Source: Kitasatospora cineracea (GTDB taxonomy: Bacteria > Actinomycetota > Actinomycetes > Streptomycetales > Streptomycetaceae). Taken from it: a DNA stretch of 64,000 bases. Shown in pieces: positions 1 through 10,169 of the stretch; the first letter of the stretch is position 1; the number at the start of each line of letters is the position of its first letter. The position numbers and the translations under genes are program-made. Where the stretch lies: NCBI RefSeq assembly GCF_003751605.1, contig NZ_RJVJ01000001.1:2790001-2854000 (forward strand), written 5' to 3'. The notes below the pieces were generated by a model. The model was not told the DNA's origin. It ran no database searches and worked only from the letters and a program-made list of their open reading frames with translations.

Positions 1-630
1 GAGCCGATGGCGGCGGCGATCGGCTCGGGCCTGCCCGTGCACGAGCCCACCGGCAACATGGTGGTCGACATCGGCGGCGGCACCACCGAGGTCGCGGTGA
101 TCTCGCTCGGCGGGATCGTCACCGCGCAGTCGCTGCGGGTCGCGGGCGACGAGCTGGACAGCGCGATCGTCCAGCACATCAAGAAGGAGTACAGCCTGCT
201 GCTGGGCGAGCGCTCCGCCGAGCAGATCAAGATGTCGATCGGCTCCGCGTTCGGCCTGGAGGGTGAGAAGGACGAGCACGCCGAGATCCGCGGCCGTGAC
301 CTGGTCTCCGGCCTGCCGAAGACGGTGGTGATCTCGGCCGCCGAGGTCCGCGAGGCCATCGACGAGCCGGTGAACTCGATCATCGACTCGGTGAAGACCA
401 CGCTGGACCAGTGCCCGCCGGAGCTCGCGGGCGACGTGATGGACCGCGGCATCGTGCTCACCGGCGGCGGCGCCCTGCTGCGCGGCCTGGACGAGCGGCT
501 GCGCCGGGAGACCGGCATGCCGGTGCACATCGCGGAGAACCCGCTGGACTCGGTGGCGCTGGGGGCGGGCAAGTGCGTCGAGGAGTTCGAGGCGCTGCAG
601 CAGGTCCTGGACGCCCAGCCGCGTCGTTGA
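1..630 (+). CDS. mreB: MreB actin-like rod-shape protein (C-terminal part, 5' end outside window)
   Basis: The reading frame is open from base 1 and ends at TGA 628-630, so only about 209 C-terminal residues are present. MreB is a bacterial actin that polymerises on the inner face of the membrane and guides wall synthesis; in streptomycetes it acts mainly in the sporulation wall. The ATPase-fold phosphate motif is visible early ([12 protein letters not shown]), and the adenosine motif near the end ([16 protein letters not shown]). The tail is the usual short MreB tail ([14 protein letters not shown]). It is followed 70 bp later by mreC, mreD, a PBP2 and rodA on the same strand, the standard mre order. 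Identification is firm; the start and promoter cannot be seen. Confidence 0.97.
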   Translation, partial: EPMAAAIGSGLPVHEPTGNMVVDIGGGTTEVAVISLGGIVTAQSLRVAGDELDSAIVQHIKKEYSLLLGERSAEQIKMSIGSAFGLEGEKDEHAEIRGRDLVSGLPKTVVISAAEVREAIDEPVNSIIDSVKTTLDQCPPELAGDVMDRGIVLTGGGALLRGLDERLRRETGMPVHIAENPLDSVALGAGKCVEEFEALQQVLDAQPRR

Positions 631-700
631 GCAAGGCCATTCGAACTACACAACGAGCCGAGCCGATGGGCAGGCAGCACGAAGGGGCGGCGGCGGCACC

Positions 701-1636
701 GTGAGGGACACCCGAGAGAGTCGACTACTGCTGGTCCTACTGGTGGTGGTGGCCTTCGCCCTGATCACCGTGGACATCAAGGGCGGCCAGGACTCACCGC
801 TCGGCGGCGCCCGCCGGGCCGCGGCCTCCGCGCTCGGCCCGGTGGAGAACGCCGCGGCCGGCGCGGTCGACCCGGTCGCCGGCTACATCCGGGCGATCCG
901 CGACGCCGGCACCCACCAGCAGCGGCTCGACCAGATCACCAGGGAGAACACCGAGCTGCGCCAGAAGCTGGCCTCCTCGGACGCCGCGGCGGGCCGCACC
1001 AAGCAGCTCGACGACATGCTGCGCACGGCCGGCTCCGGCGGCTACACCGTCAAGGCCGCCCAGGTCATCGCGATCGGCGCGGCCCAGGGCTTCTCCTGGA
1101 CCATCACCATCGACGCCGGCAGCGACGACGGCCTGACCCGCGACATGACCGTCATCGACGGCCAGGGCCTGGTCGGCCGGATCACCACCGTCGCCCCGAC
1201 CACCGCCACCGTGCTGCTCGCCTCCGACCCCGGCTTCACCGCCGGCGTCCGGTTGGAGGGCAGCGGCGAGATCGGCTTCGCGGCCGGGCAGGGCGCCTCG
1301 CCGATGCGGATCGAACTGCTCAACGGCCGGGCCCAGGTGAAGGCCGGCGACCGGCTGGTCACCTTCGGCTCGCAGAGCGGCCGCCCGTTCGTGCCCGGCG
1401 TGCCGGTCGGCACCGTCAAGGAGGTGCAGGCCACCCCCGGGCAGCTCACCAAGACCATCCTGGTCGAGCCGTACGTGCAGTTCACCCGGCTCGACCTGGT
1501 CGGCGTGGTGGTCGTCCCGCCGCGCACCGACCCGCGGGACGCGGTGCTGCCGCCGGTGCCCGCCGCGTCCGCCGGCGCCGCGGGCAACCCGCAGGCGCCG
1601 ATCGCCGCCGTACCGCCGACCACCGGGGGGAACTGA
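701..1636 (+). CDS. mreC: MreC rod-shape-determining protein
   Basis: A 311-residue membrane-anchored periplasmic-side scaffold that links MreB to PBP2/RodA. It starts at GTG 701 with a short cytoplasmic end, then one membrane segment (about residues 8-25, LLLVLLVVVAFALITV), a coiled-coil stretch (about 70-95, QQRLDQITRENTELRQKL) and the MreC beta domains (about 105-265, including GSDDGLTRDMTVIDGQGLVGRI). The last 35 residues are a Pro/Ala-rich tail. Its stop codon overlaps the mreD start (TGATG at 1634-1638), implying translational coupling. The ribosome site ahead of the GTG is weak (AAGGGGCGG). Typical size for the actinobacterial family. Confidence 0.96.
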   Translation: MRDTRESRLLLVLLVVVAFALITVDIKGGQDSPLGGARRAAASALGPVENAAAGAVDPVAGYIRAIRDAGTHQQRLDQITRENTELRQKLASSDAAAGRTKQLDDMLRTAGSGGYTVKAAQVIAIGAAQGFSWTITIDAGSDDGLTRDMTVIDGQGLVGRITTVAPTTATVLLASDPGFTAGVRLEGSGEIGFAAGQGASPMRIELLNGRAQVKAGDRLVTFGSQSGRPFVPGVPVGTVKEVQATPGQLTKTILVEPYVQFTRLDLVGVVVVPPRTDPRDAVLPPVPAASAGAAGNPQAPIAAVPPTTGGN

Positions 1637-2280
1637 TGCCGCGTGTGAACCGGATCCTGCTGTCCGCCGTGCTGCTGGTGCTGGCCCTGGTGATCCAGGT
1701 CAGCATCCTCGGCCGGCTCCAACTGCCCGGCGCCACCCCGGACCTGCTGATGCTGGTGGTGGTCGGCCTGGCCCTGGTCTACGGCCCGACGGGCGGCTGC
1801 CTGGTCGGCTTCTGCGCAGGCCTGCTGGCCGACCTCGCCCCGCCGTCCGACCACGCGGTCGGCCGGTACGCGCTGGTGCTCTGCCTGGTCGGCTACGGCG
1901 CCGGGCTGCTCAGGCCGGAGGGCGGCCGGCAGCGCTCGGCGCTGTCCGCGCTGGGCGTGGTGGCGGTCGCCGCGGTGCTCTCCACCCTGCTGTACGCGAC
2001 GGTGGGCGCGCTGGTCGGCGACACCGCGGCCCGGCACGTCGGCCTGACCGGCCTGGTGTTCAGCGCCCTGCTGTACGACGTGCTGCTGGCCCCGTTCACG
2101 GTGCCGCTGGTGATGCTGCTGGCCCGCCGCTTCGACGGCGACCGGGTGGTCAACGAGACCGAGCGCGGCGCGGACGGCGGCTCCGGCCTCGGCGCGCTGG
2201 CCCGCTACCGGACCACCCGCGAGCCCTCCGCCACCCCCTACAAGAAGAAGCGCGCGCTCGGCCTCGCCAAGCGCCCCTGA
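1636..2280 (+). CDS. mreD: MreD rod-shape-determining membrane protein
   Basis: A 214-residue integral membrane protein. It shows about five hydrophobic segments from residue 5 onward (ILLSAVLLVLALVIQVSIL; LLMLVVVGLALVYG; a central VVAVAAVLSTLLYATVGAL; and LLAPFTVPLVMLLARRF) followed by a basic cytoplasmic tail ending KKKRALGLAKRP. MreD works with MreC in the elongation/sporulation wall complex. The ATG overlaps the mreC stop by one base, so it is co-translated. The tail is longer and more basic than in short bacterial MreD proteins, which I take to be an actinobacterial trait. Confidence 0.94.
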   Translation: MPRVNRILLSAVLLVLALVIQVSILGRLQLPGATPDLLMLVVVGLALVYGPTGGCLVGFCAGLLADLAPPSDHAVGRYALVLCLVGYGAGLLRPEGGRQRSALSALGVVAVAAVLSTLLYATVGALVGDTAARHVGLTGLVFSALLYDVLLAPFTVPLVMLLARRFDGDRVVNETERGADGGSGLGALARYRTTREPSATPYKKKRALGLAKRP

Positions 2281-2301
2281 GCCGGGACGGAGTCCGCGCA
2301 C

Positions 2302-4536
2302 GTGAGCAACATCCCCGAGACCGGACGGACCCGCCGGGTGACGATCCGGTTGGTCGTCCTGCAGGTGCTGGTCCTGTCGCTGCTGGCCACCCTCGGCGGG
2401 CGGCTGTGGTACCTGCAGATCCGCAACGGCAAGGAGTTCACCGAGAAGGCCCAGGGCAACCACATCCGCGAGGTGGTGGAACCCGCCGTCCGCGGCGAGA
2501 TCCTGGACGCCTCCGGCCGGATCCTGGCCGGCAACGAGACCAAGCTGGTGGTGTCGGTCTCCCGCACCGCGCTGCTCCAGCAGAAGGACCACGGCAAGGC
2601 GGTGCTGACCCGGCTCGCCGACGTGCTGGGCGTCCCGGCCGACGACGTGAAGAACAAGGTCCGGCTGTGCGACGCCAAGACGCCGCAGCCGTGCTGGAAC
2701 GGCTCCCCGTACCAGCCGATCCCGGTCACCCAGCAGGCCACCACCCAGCAGGCGATGCAGATAATGGAGCGCCGCGAGGACTTCCCCGGCGTCACCGCCC
2801 AGCCCACCGCGCTGCGCCGCTACACCAACGCGGAGGGCGCCAGCGCCGCCCAGATCCTCGGCTACCTCTCGCCGGTCACCGACGACGAGGTCACCAAGAG
2901 CGCCGACAAGACCGGCCGGGAGCGCCGGCTGCCCTCCGACCAGATCGGCCGGGCCGGCCTGGAGTCGGTGTACGACGACGACCTGCGCGGCACCACCGGC
3001 GTCGACCGGCTGGAGGTCGACAACCTCGGCCGGGTGATCGGCAGCGCCGGCACCACCCCCGCGCAGTCCGGCAACAACCTGGTCACCTCGATCGACGCCC
3101 GGGTGCAGAAGGTGGTCGAGGACCAGCTGAACCAGGCCATGGTCGAGGCCCGCACCCAGTACGACAAGGAGACCAGCCGCAACTACATCGCCGACTCCGG
3201 CGCGGCCGTCGTGATGGACGTGCACACCGGCCGGATCGTGGCGATGGCCAGCGCCCCCACCTACGACCCCAACCTGTGGGTCGGCGGCATCTCCGCCAAG
3301 GACTACGAGGCGCTGAACAGCAAGGACTCCAACTACCCGCTGATCAACCGGGCCATACAGGGTCAGTCCGCCCCCGGCTCCACCTTCAAGGTGATCTCCA
3401 CCACCGCCGCCGTGCAGGCCGGCTACGACCTCAACGGGCACTACCCGTGCCCGAAGTCGCTGACCATCGGCGGCCGCGAGTTCAAGAACTTCGAGAGCGA
3501 GCAGTTCGGCGACATCTCGCTGGAGAAGGCGCTCGAAGTCTCCTGCGACACCGTCTTCTACGGCCTGGCCTACGACCAGTGGATGAAGGACGGCGGCCTC
3601 AAGCCCAAGAAGGACGCCCAGGACTGGTTCTTCAAGACCGCCCACGAGTTCGGCCTCGGCGCCAAGACCGGCATCGACCTGCCCGGCGAGGTGGCCGGCC
3701 GGGTCCCCGACCGGCAGTGGAAGCAGTCGTACTACGACGCGATGAAGACCTCCTGGTGCGACCAGGCGGCCAAGGGCGGCCACGAGTACGCCGACGAGAT
3801 CGCCCGCGAGAACTGCGCCGACGGCAACCAGATGCGCGCCGGTGACATGGTCAACTTCGCCATCGGCCAGGGAGACACCCTGGTCACCCCGCTGCAGATG
3901 GCCCGGATCTACTCGGCGCTGGCCAACGGCGGCACGCTGTACCGGCCCACCATCGGCAAAGCCGTGGTCAGCCCCGACGGCAGCCTGGTGCGCGACATCG
4001 CCCCGCACGAGGACGGCAAGATCCCGGCCCAGGGCAAGCTGCTGCAGTACATCGACCAGGCCACCGCCGGCGTCATCACCTCCGGCACCGCGGCCTGGAA
4101 GTTCACCGGCTCCGGCTGGCCGCAGGGCAAGATCGAGCTGCACGCCAAGACCGGCACCGCCGAGGTCGCCGGCAAGCAGACCACCTCCTGGCTGACCACC
4201 TACAGCAACGACTACGCGGTGGTCATGACGATCAGTCAGGGCGGCACCGGCTCCGGCGGCTCCGGCGACTCGGTGCGCCGGATCTACCAGGCGCTGTACG
4301 GCGTCGACGACAAGGGCAACATCGACAACTCCAAGGCCCTGCTGCCCAAGCCGCAGGCCGAACTGCCCAAGTTCAACCCGGACGGCACCGCGATCGTCCC
4401 CACCGCCTTCGGCTACGAGCCGGGCGCGACCTTCCTGGACCCGGCCCCGCCGACCCGGGCCGCCCAGCCCGCCGGCGTGCTGCTGGCCGCCGTCGAACCC
4501 ACCCGCGGCGGCGGGTACGGAAGGGGCCGGGCATGA
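2302..4536 (+). CDS. mrdA: Penicillin-binding protein 2 (class B PBP, transpeptidase)
   Basis: A 744-residue D,D-transpeptidase that cross-links peptidoglycan with RodA as its polymerase partner. It starts at GTG 2302. An N-terminal membrane anchor (LVVLQVLVLSLLATLGGRLWYL) is followed by the PBP dimerisation domain (about residues 55-250) and the transpeptidase domain. The three active-site motifs are visible: S360-T-F-K, S414-C-D and K616-T-G-T. The C-terminus carries a Pro/Gly-rich tail after the enzyme domain. The stop overlaps the rodA start (ATGA, 4533-4536). A polar insert (about residues 420-520, with Cys residues in SWCDQAA and ENCADG) lies between the second and third motifs and is worth structural attention. 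Confidence 0.96.
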   Translation: MSNIPETGRTRRVTIRLVVLQVLVLSLLATLGGRLWYLQIRNGKEFTEKAQGNHIREVVEPAVRGEILDASGRILAGNETKLVVSVSRTALLQQKDHGKAVLTRLADVLGVPADDVKNKVRLCDAKTPQPCWNGSPYQPIPVTQQATTQQAMQIMERREDFPGVTAQPTALRRYTNAEGASAAQILGYLSPVTDDEVTKSADKTGRERRLPSDQIGRAGLESVYDDDLRGTTGVDRLEVDNLGRVIGSAGTTPAQSGNNLVTSIDARVQKVVEDQLNQAMVEARTQYDKETSRNYIADSGAAVVMDVHTGRIVAMASAPTYDPNLWVGGISAKDYEALNSKDSNYPLINRAIQGQSAPGSTFKVISTTAAVQAGYDLNGHYPCPKSLTIGGREFKNFESEQFGDISLEKALEVSCDTVFYGLAYDQWMKDGGLKPKKDAQDWFFKTAHEFGLGAKTGIDLPGEVAGRVPDRQWKQSYYDAMKTSWCDQAAKGGHEYADEIARENCADGNQMRAGDMVNFAIGQGDTLVTPLQMARIYSALANGGTLYRPTIGKAVVSPDGSLVRDIAPHEDGKIPAQGKLLQYIDQATAGVITSGTAAWKFTGSGWPQGKIELHAKTGTAEVAGKQTTSWLTTYSNDYAVVMTISQGGTGSGGSGDSVRRIYQALYGVDDKGNIDNSKALLPKPQAELPKFNPDGTAIVPTAFGYEPGATFLDPAPPTRAAQPAGVLLAAVEPTRGGGYGRGRA

Positions 4537-5732
4537 CCCCGTACGACTCCTACGGCTCCTTCCGCTTCGGGCCGCCGAGGTCCCTGCTGGGGCGGGCGCT
4601 GGCCAAGGACTCCCCGCTGCGGCGGCTCGACTGGATCATGATCCTGGCGGCGCTGGCGCTCTCCCTGATCGGCTCGCTGCTGGTCTGGTCGGCCACCCGC
4701 GGCCGGGACTCGCTGACCCACGGCGACCCGCAGTACTTCCTGTACCGGCACCTGACCAACCTGCTGATCGGCGTGGTCCTGTGCACGGCGGTGATCGTGC
4801 TCGGCACCCGCCGGCTGCGCACCGCGGTGCCGTTCATCTACCTCGCCGTGATCCTGATGCTGTTCGCGGTGCTCAGCCCGCTCGGCTCGACCATCAACGG
4901 CGCGCACTCCTGGATCCAGTTCGGCGGCGGCTTCTCCATCCAGCCCGCCGAGTTCGCCAAGCTGGCGATCGTGCTCGGGATGGCTCTGGTGCTGTCCTCC
5001 CGGGTGGACACCGGAGAACGGGAGAACCCGCCCACCCGCAGCGTGCTGCAGGCGCTGGCGGTGGCGGGCTTCCCGATGGCCGTGGTCATGCTGATGCCGG
5101 ACCTCGGCTCGGTGATGGTCATGGTGGTCACCGTGCTCGGCGTGCTGCTGGCCTCCGGCGCCGCCAACCGCTGGGTGGTCGGCCTGCTGGCCGGCGGCAC
5201 CGCCGGGGCGCTGGCGGTCTGGAAGCTCGGCGTCCTCAGCCAGTACCAGATCGACCGCTTCGCGGCCTTCGCCAACCCGGCGCTCGACCCGTCCGGCGTC
5301 GGCTACAACACCGCGCAGGCCCGGATCGCGATCGGCTCCGGCGGCCTGACCGGCATGGGCCTGTTCCACGGCACCCAGACCACAGGGCAGTTCGTCCCCG
5401 AGCAGCAGACCGACTTCGTGTTCAGCGTGGCCGGCGAGGAACTCGGCTTCGCCGGCGGCCTGGTGATGATCGGCCTGCTCGGCGTCATCCTGTGGCGCGC
5501 CTGCCGGATAGCGCGCCAGGCCAGCGACCTGTACGGGACGATCCTGGCGGCCGGCGCGGTCACCTGGTTCGCCTTCCAGGCGTTCGAGAACATCGGCATG
5601 AACCTCGGCATCATGCCGGTCGCGGGCATCCCGCTGCCGTTCGTCTCCTACGGCGGCTCCTCGATGTTCGCGGTCTGGATCGCGGTGGGCCTGCTGCAGT
5701 CGGTGCGCTCGCAGCGGCCGATAGGGATCTAG
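4533..5732 (+). CDS. rodA: RodA/FtsW-family peptidoglycan polymerase
   Basis: A 399-residue SEDS glycosyltransferase that polymerises lipid II together with the adjacent PBP2. About ten membrane segments can be followed from residue 35 to the end. SEDS motifs are present: GAHSWIQFGGGFSIQPAEFAK, EQQTDFVFSVAGEELGF and the C-terminal GIPLPFVSYGGSS. The start ATG overlaps the mrdA stop by four bases. The gene closes the mre cluster and is followed by a strong hairpin with a T-run. In streptomycetes the cluster's RodA homologue is usually called sfr; I give the general name. Confidence 0.96.
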   Translation: MTPYDSYGSFRFGPPRSLLGRALAKDSPLRRLDWIMILAALALSLIGSLLVWSATRGRDSLTHGDPQYFLYRHLTNLLIGVVLCTAVIVLGTRRLRTAVPFIYLAVILMLFAVLSPLGSTINGAHSWIQFGGGFSIQPAEFAKLAIVLGMALVLSSRVDTGERENPPTRSVLQALAVAGFPMAVVMLMPDLGSVMVMVVTVLGVLLASGAANRWVVGLLAGGTAGALAVWKLGVLSQYQIDRFAAFANPALDPSGVGYNTAQARIAIGSGGLTGMGLFHGTQTTGQFVPEQQTDFVFSVAGEELGFAGGLVMIGLLGVILWRACRIARQASDLYGTILAAGAVTWFAFQAFENIGMNLGIMPVAGIPLPFVSYGGSSMFAVWIAVGLLQSVRSQRPIGI

Positions 5733-5753
5733 CGCCGACCGCAGGCGTGGAAA

Positions 5754-5798
5754 CAGTGACCCTCGGGGCTCGGCTACCCTGAAGGGTCACTGCTTTTT
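5754..5798 (+). terminator. Intrinsic terminator after rodA
   Basis: A perfect 10-bp stem (5754-5763 with 5783-5792, CAGTGACCCT/AGGGTCACTG) is followed by CTTTTTCT. It closes the mre operon. T-runs after hairpins are rare in this genome, so this looks like a true intrinsic terminator. The loop contains TACCCT (5775-5780), a possible -10 box for the next gene. Confidence 0.85.
5775..5780 (+). promoter_or_regulatory. Candidate -10 box (TACCCT) of the radical SAM gene inside the terminator loop
   Basis: TACCCT fits the TANNNT pattern used by HrdB. No good -35 is seen 17-18 bp upstream. Transcription would start near 5787, inside the 3' arm of the rodA terminator, about 33 bases before the ATG at 5820. 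Confidence 0.4.
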
Positions 5799-5819
5799 CT
5801 GCCGTAAAGGTCCTCGCAC

Positions 5820-7748
<1,929 letters not shown>

Positions 7749-7768
7749 CCCGAGTGCCTGCCTGCGTC

Positions 7769-7798
7769 GTCGGCCCCGCCCTGGTGCGGGGCCGACGG
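7769..7798. terminator. Bidirectional hairpin between radical SAM gene and recombinase
   Basis: GTCGGCCCCGC pairs with GCGGGGCCGAC around a short loop. It lies between two convergent genes and is the only non-coding content at the left end of the element. It has no clear T-run. Confidence 0.65.
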
Positions 7799-7800
7799 CA

Positions 7801-9249
7801 TCAGGGAAGCCGCACCGCGAACACGTCCGGTTTGATGACCAGGGCTTCCTCCACGTCGGGTGGGACCACCAGTTCCAGATCCACCTCCGGTGCCCGGCGG
7901 CCGGGGACCTTCGTCCGGCGGACCCGGCAAGTGACCCGTGCCCGCCGCAGGTCCTCCGCCATCGATCCGGTTCCCTCGCGTTGCCAGCGGTCGCCGAAGG
8001 TCTCGCCGGTCGCGGACAGCGTCCAACCCGCCTCTTCCGAAGAGCCGTTCGCGCCGACCGCGCCCGCCCGGTACTCCCGTACGCGGACCGGCAGCGCTCC
8101 GAGTGCGGCCAGGACCTCGCCGGAGAGCCTTCCGTGCACGGCGCTCGGTCGTGGTGCTCCCAGGCCCCCGCTCGGACAGGTCCGGCAGCGGAGGTAGACG
8201 TAGACGCGCTGGTCCGTCCTGGTCCGCTGCACCGTCATGTTGGTGCCGCAGTCGGCGCACACCAGGACTCCCAGGAACTCGGTGGCGCCGTCGGGACTCC
8301 GGCGGGGCTGGGCGACGGCCCTGCGGCCGAGGGCCGATTGCAGCGACTGCCATTCTTCCGCGCTGAAGATCGGCTCGGCCACCCTGATGGGGGCGCCTTT
8401 CCGGTCGAGCACGACCCTCGACCGGCGAGTGCCCGCCGCTGTCTCCGCTTCGACGCGCCACCCGCACAACGCCGGGTTCCGCAGCCGCCGTAGAAGCGTC
8501 GTGGCGGTCCACCGACCGCCACCCCCGGTGGAGATCCCGGCTCGGACGAGTACGGCGACCATCCGGCGGGCGGAGACCCCGCGCAGCGCCGCGCCGTGGC
8601 ACCAACGCAGGACGCGGCAGGCTCCGGGCTCGATGACCAACCTGCCCCCTGCGTCCGTCGCGTATCCGTAAGGGGGTCTGCCCACGAGCCAGTCGGGCTG
8701 GGTTTTCGCGTAGGCCCAGAGACTCGTGACGCGGGTGCTGGTGCCGCCGGCCTCGATTTCGGCCACGCCCCCGATCACCTTCGCGAACTCCTTGCCCGCC
8801 GCCGTGGACAGGTCGATGGCCTCGTGCAGCGAGACCAGGTTCTTCCCGTGGTCCGTGCACCACTCGATCATCACGCTGAGATCGGTCAGACGACGGACGA
8901 AGCGGTCCAGTTTCCAGAAGAGCAGGACGTCGAAGTCGGGCACGCGGTCGACCAGCCAGTGACCCAGTTGTCGCCTCTTCCACGGAGGGACCCGGGTGGC
9001 CGAGACGTTCAGGTCGCCGGCCACGCCGACGACGCGGAAGCCGCGCTCCCGCGCCAGCCGCCGGAGGTCGAGTTCCTGGCGCACCGGCGATGTGGTATCC
9101 GCGGTGAAGGACGAGAGCCTCACCGAGAGCAGCGCGCGGGGCGCGTTCCGCAGGAGGCGCCGCTCGTCCGCCAGCAGTTCGTCGAGGAGGGCGAGGTCGT
9201 TCTCGCGCCAGTGCCCGCGGGGCGCGGTCCGCTTCGGTTCCGTGTTCAC
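7801..9249 (-). CDS. Large serine recombinase (site-specific integrase)
   Basis: A 482-residue serine recombinase that would cut and join attP/attB through a serine-DNA link. I chose GTG 9249; a longer frame extends to 9387 but runs through the right junction. The resolvase domain spans about residues 38-180, with R44-L-S46 as likely nucleophile motif (VRLSSFTADTTSP), and LLFWKLDRFVRRLTDL with the conserved arginines. The recombinase domain follows (about 190-300, SLWAYAKTQPDWLVGRPPYGY), then a zinc-ribbon with CADC and CRTC pairs (about 360-395). The C-terminal part lacks an obvious long coiled coil. No excisionase (directionality factor) gene is next to it. From memory, S. coelicolor also has a serine recombinase gene in this neighbourhood (SCO2603), so the locus may be an old integration site. 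Confidence 0.88.
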   Translation of the reverse strand: MNTEPKRTAPRGHWRENDLALLDELLADERRLLRNAPRALLSVRLSSFTADTTSPVRQELDLRRLARERGFRVVGVAGDLNVSATRVPPWKRRQLGHWLVDRVPDFDVLLFWKLDRFVRRLTDLSVMIEWCTDHGKNLVSLHEAIDLSTAAGKEFAKVIGGVAEIEAGGTSTRVTSLWAYAKTQPDWLVGRPPYGYATDAGGRLVIEPGACRVLRWCHGAALRGVSARRMVAVLVRAGISTGGGGRWTATTLLRRLRNPALCGWRVEAETAAGTRRSRVVLDRKGAPIRVAEPIFSAEEWQSLQSALGRRAVAQPRRSPDGATEFLGVLVCADCGTNMTVQRTRTDQRVYVYLRCRTCPSGGLGAPRPSAVHGRLSGEVLAALGALPVRVREYRAGAVGANGSSEEAGWTLSATGETFGDRWQREGTGSMAEDLRRARVTCRVRRTKVPGRRAPEVDLELVVPPDVEEALVIKPDVFAVRLP

Positions 9250-9303
9250 TGCCAGGTCAACGAGACGACTGCCATTCGGATGTGGTCGTGTCTCTTTCTT
9301 TCT

Positions 9304-9376
9304 GCAGATGGACACCCACATCCAGGTCGGTCCGACCGGCAAGAAGCTGCTTCCCCTGACGGTCGTCAACAGCTGA
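9304..9376 (+). repeat. attR-like right junction (orphaned native 3' end of radical SAM gene)
   Basis: This segment reads QMDTHIQVGPTGKKLLPLTVVNS and a stop in the frame of the radical SAM gene but has no gene attached. It is most likely the original chromosomal end of that gene, pushed 1.63 kb away by integration. The native terminator follows at once. Confidence 0.7.
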
Positions 9377-9390
9377 CGCACCATCACCCC

Positions 9391-9424
9391 AGGGCCCCTG
9401 CCGCGACCCCGTGGCGGGGGCCCT
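9391..9424 (+). terminator. Native terminator of the radical SAM gene, now downstream of the element
   Basis: A 12-bp stem (AGGGCCCCTGCC with GGCGGGGGCCCT, one mismatch) followed by TTTG. It sits 15 bases after the orphaned gene end, as expected for the displaced native terminator. Confidence 0.7.
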
Positions 9425-9469
9425 TTGCCTGGGTATTACCATCGGCTGATCGGTTTACGGGGAGTGGCG

Positions 9470-10120
9470 ATGGCTCAGCAGCAGGGACAGCCGCAACAGG
9501 GCGGGGGATGCCTGGTCGCGGTAGTGCGGCCGGTGGTGGTGGCGGTCGTGGTGCCGCTGCGGCTGCTGTGGGAACTCGTGGTGCTGATCGCCCGCGGGAT
9601 CGGCTGGCTGGTCGACAAGGTGCTGCTGTGGCCGCTGCGGATGCTCTGGCGGTGGGTGCTGCGGCCGCTGGTGGTCGTCCCGATCGGTTGGCTGTGGCAC
9701 TGGCTGGTGGTGGTGCCGCTGACCTGGCTGTGGGAGTGGGTGCTGCTGCCCTCGCTGGAGGCGCTGTGGCGCTACGTGCTGGCCCCGATCGGCCGCGGCG
9801 CGGCGTACCTCGCGGTCGGGTTCGGCAAGGTGGTCGCCCGGCTGGCGTACTACCTGGTCGCGGTGCCGCTCCGAGCCTGCTGGCGGTGGGTGCTGGTGCC
9901 GCTCGGCAAGGCGTTCTACCACGGGCTGTGGCGGCCGGTGCTCTTCCCGGTGCTGCGCGCGCTCGGGCTGGCGTTCCTCTGGGCCTGGCGGCTCGGCGGC
10001 CGGATCTGGCGCTTCACCGTGGTCGCCCCGTGCCGCTGGGTGCGCCGCGACGTCTGGTGGCCCGTCAAGGCGGAGATCCGCCGGGTGGCCCGGGAGGTAC
10101 GGCGGACACTGCTGGGCTGA
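9470..10120 (+). CDS. Trp-rich repetitive membrane-type protein of unknown function
   Basis: A 216-residue protein that I do not recognise as a characterised family, though it seems to be a regular streptomycete neighbour of the two radical SAM-linked genes. After a Gln/Gly-rich start it is built from imperfect repeats of the form W-x-W-V-L-x-P-L (for example LWRWVLRPLVVVP, LWEWVLLPS, CWRWVLVPLG), with 21 tryptophans and many Val/Leu. Each repeat could form a short amphipathic or membrane-inserted helix. The end is basic (RRDVWWPVKAEIRRVAREVRRTLLG). ATG 9470 has GGGGAG seven bases upstream and is preferred to an upstream in-frame codon at 9425, which would overlap the terminator region. It probably starts its own transcription unit. 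Confidence 0.75.
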   Translation: MAQQQGQPQQGGGCLVAVVRPVVVAVVVPLRLLWELVVLIARGIGWLVDKVLLWPLRMLWRWVLRPLVVVPIGWLWHWLVVVPLTWLWEWVLLPSLEALWRYVLAPIGRGAAYLAVGFGKVVARLAYYLVAVPLRACWRWVLVPLGKAFYHGLWRPVLFPVLRALGLAFLWAWRLGGRIWRFTVVAPCRWVRRDVWWPVKAEIRRVAREVRRTLLG

Positions 10121-10169
10121 CGCACCGCGTACCCTAGGTGAGGACAAGGTCCGGCCGGAGCCGCACGCG

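Noticed and set aside
1042..4143. A 1,033-codon minus-strand frame opposite mreC-mreD-PBP2
   Set aside because: Shadow of GC-rich coding sequence; low-complexity Gly/Val/Asp/Arg composition, no domain, and fully antisense to strong genes.
9249..9387. N-terminal extension of the serine recombinase to 9387
   Set aside because: It would translate the antisense strand of the right junction. The resolvase domain starts later, and GTG 9249 is sufficient.
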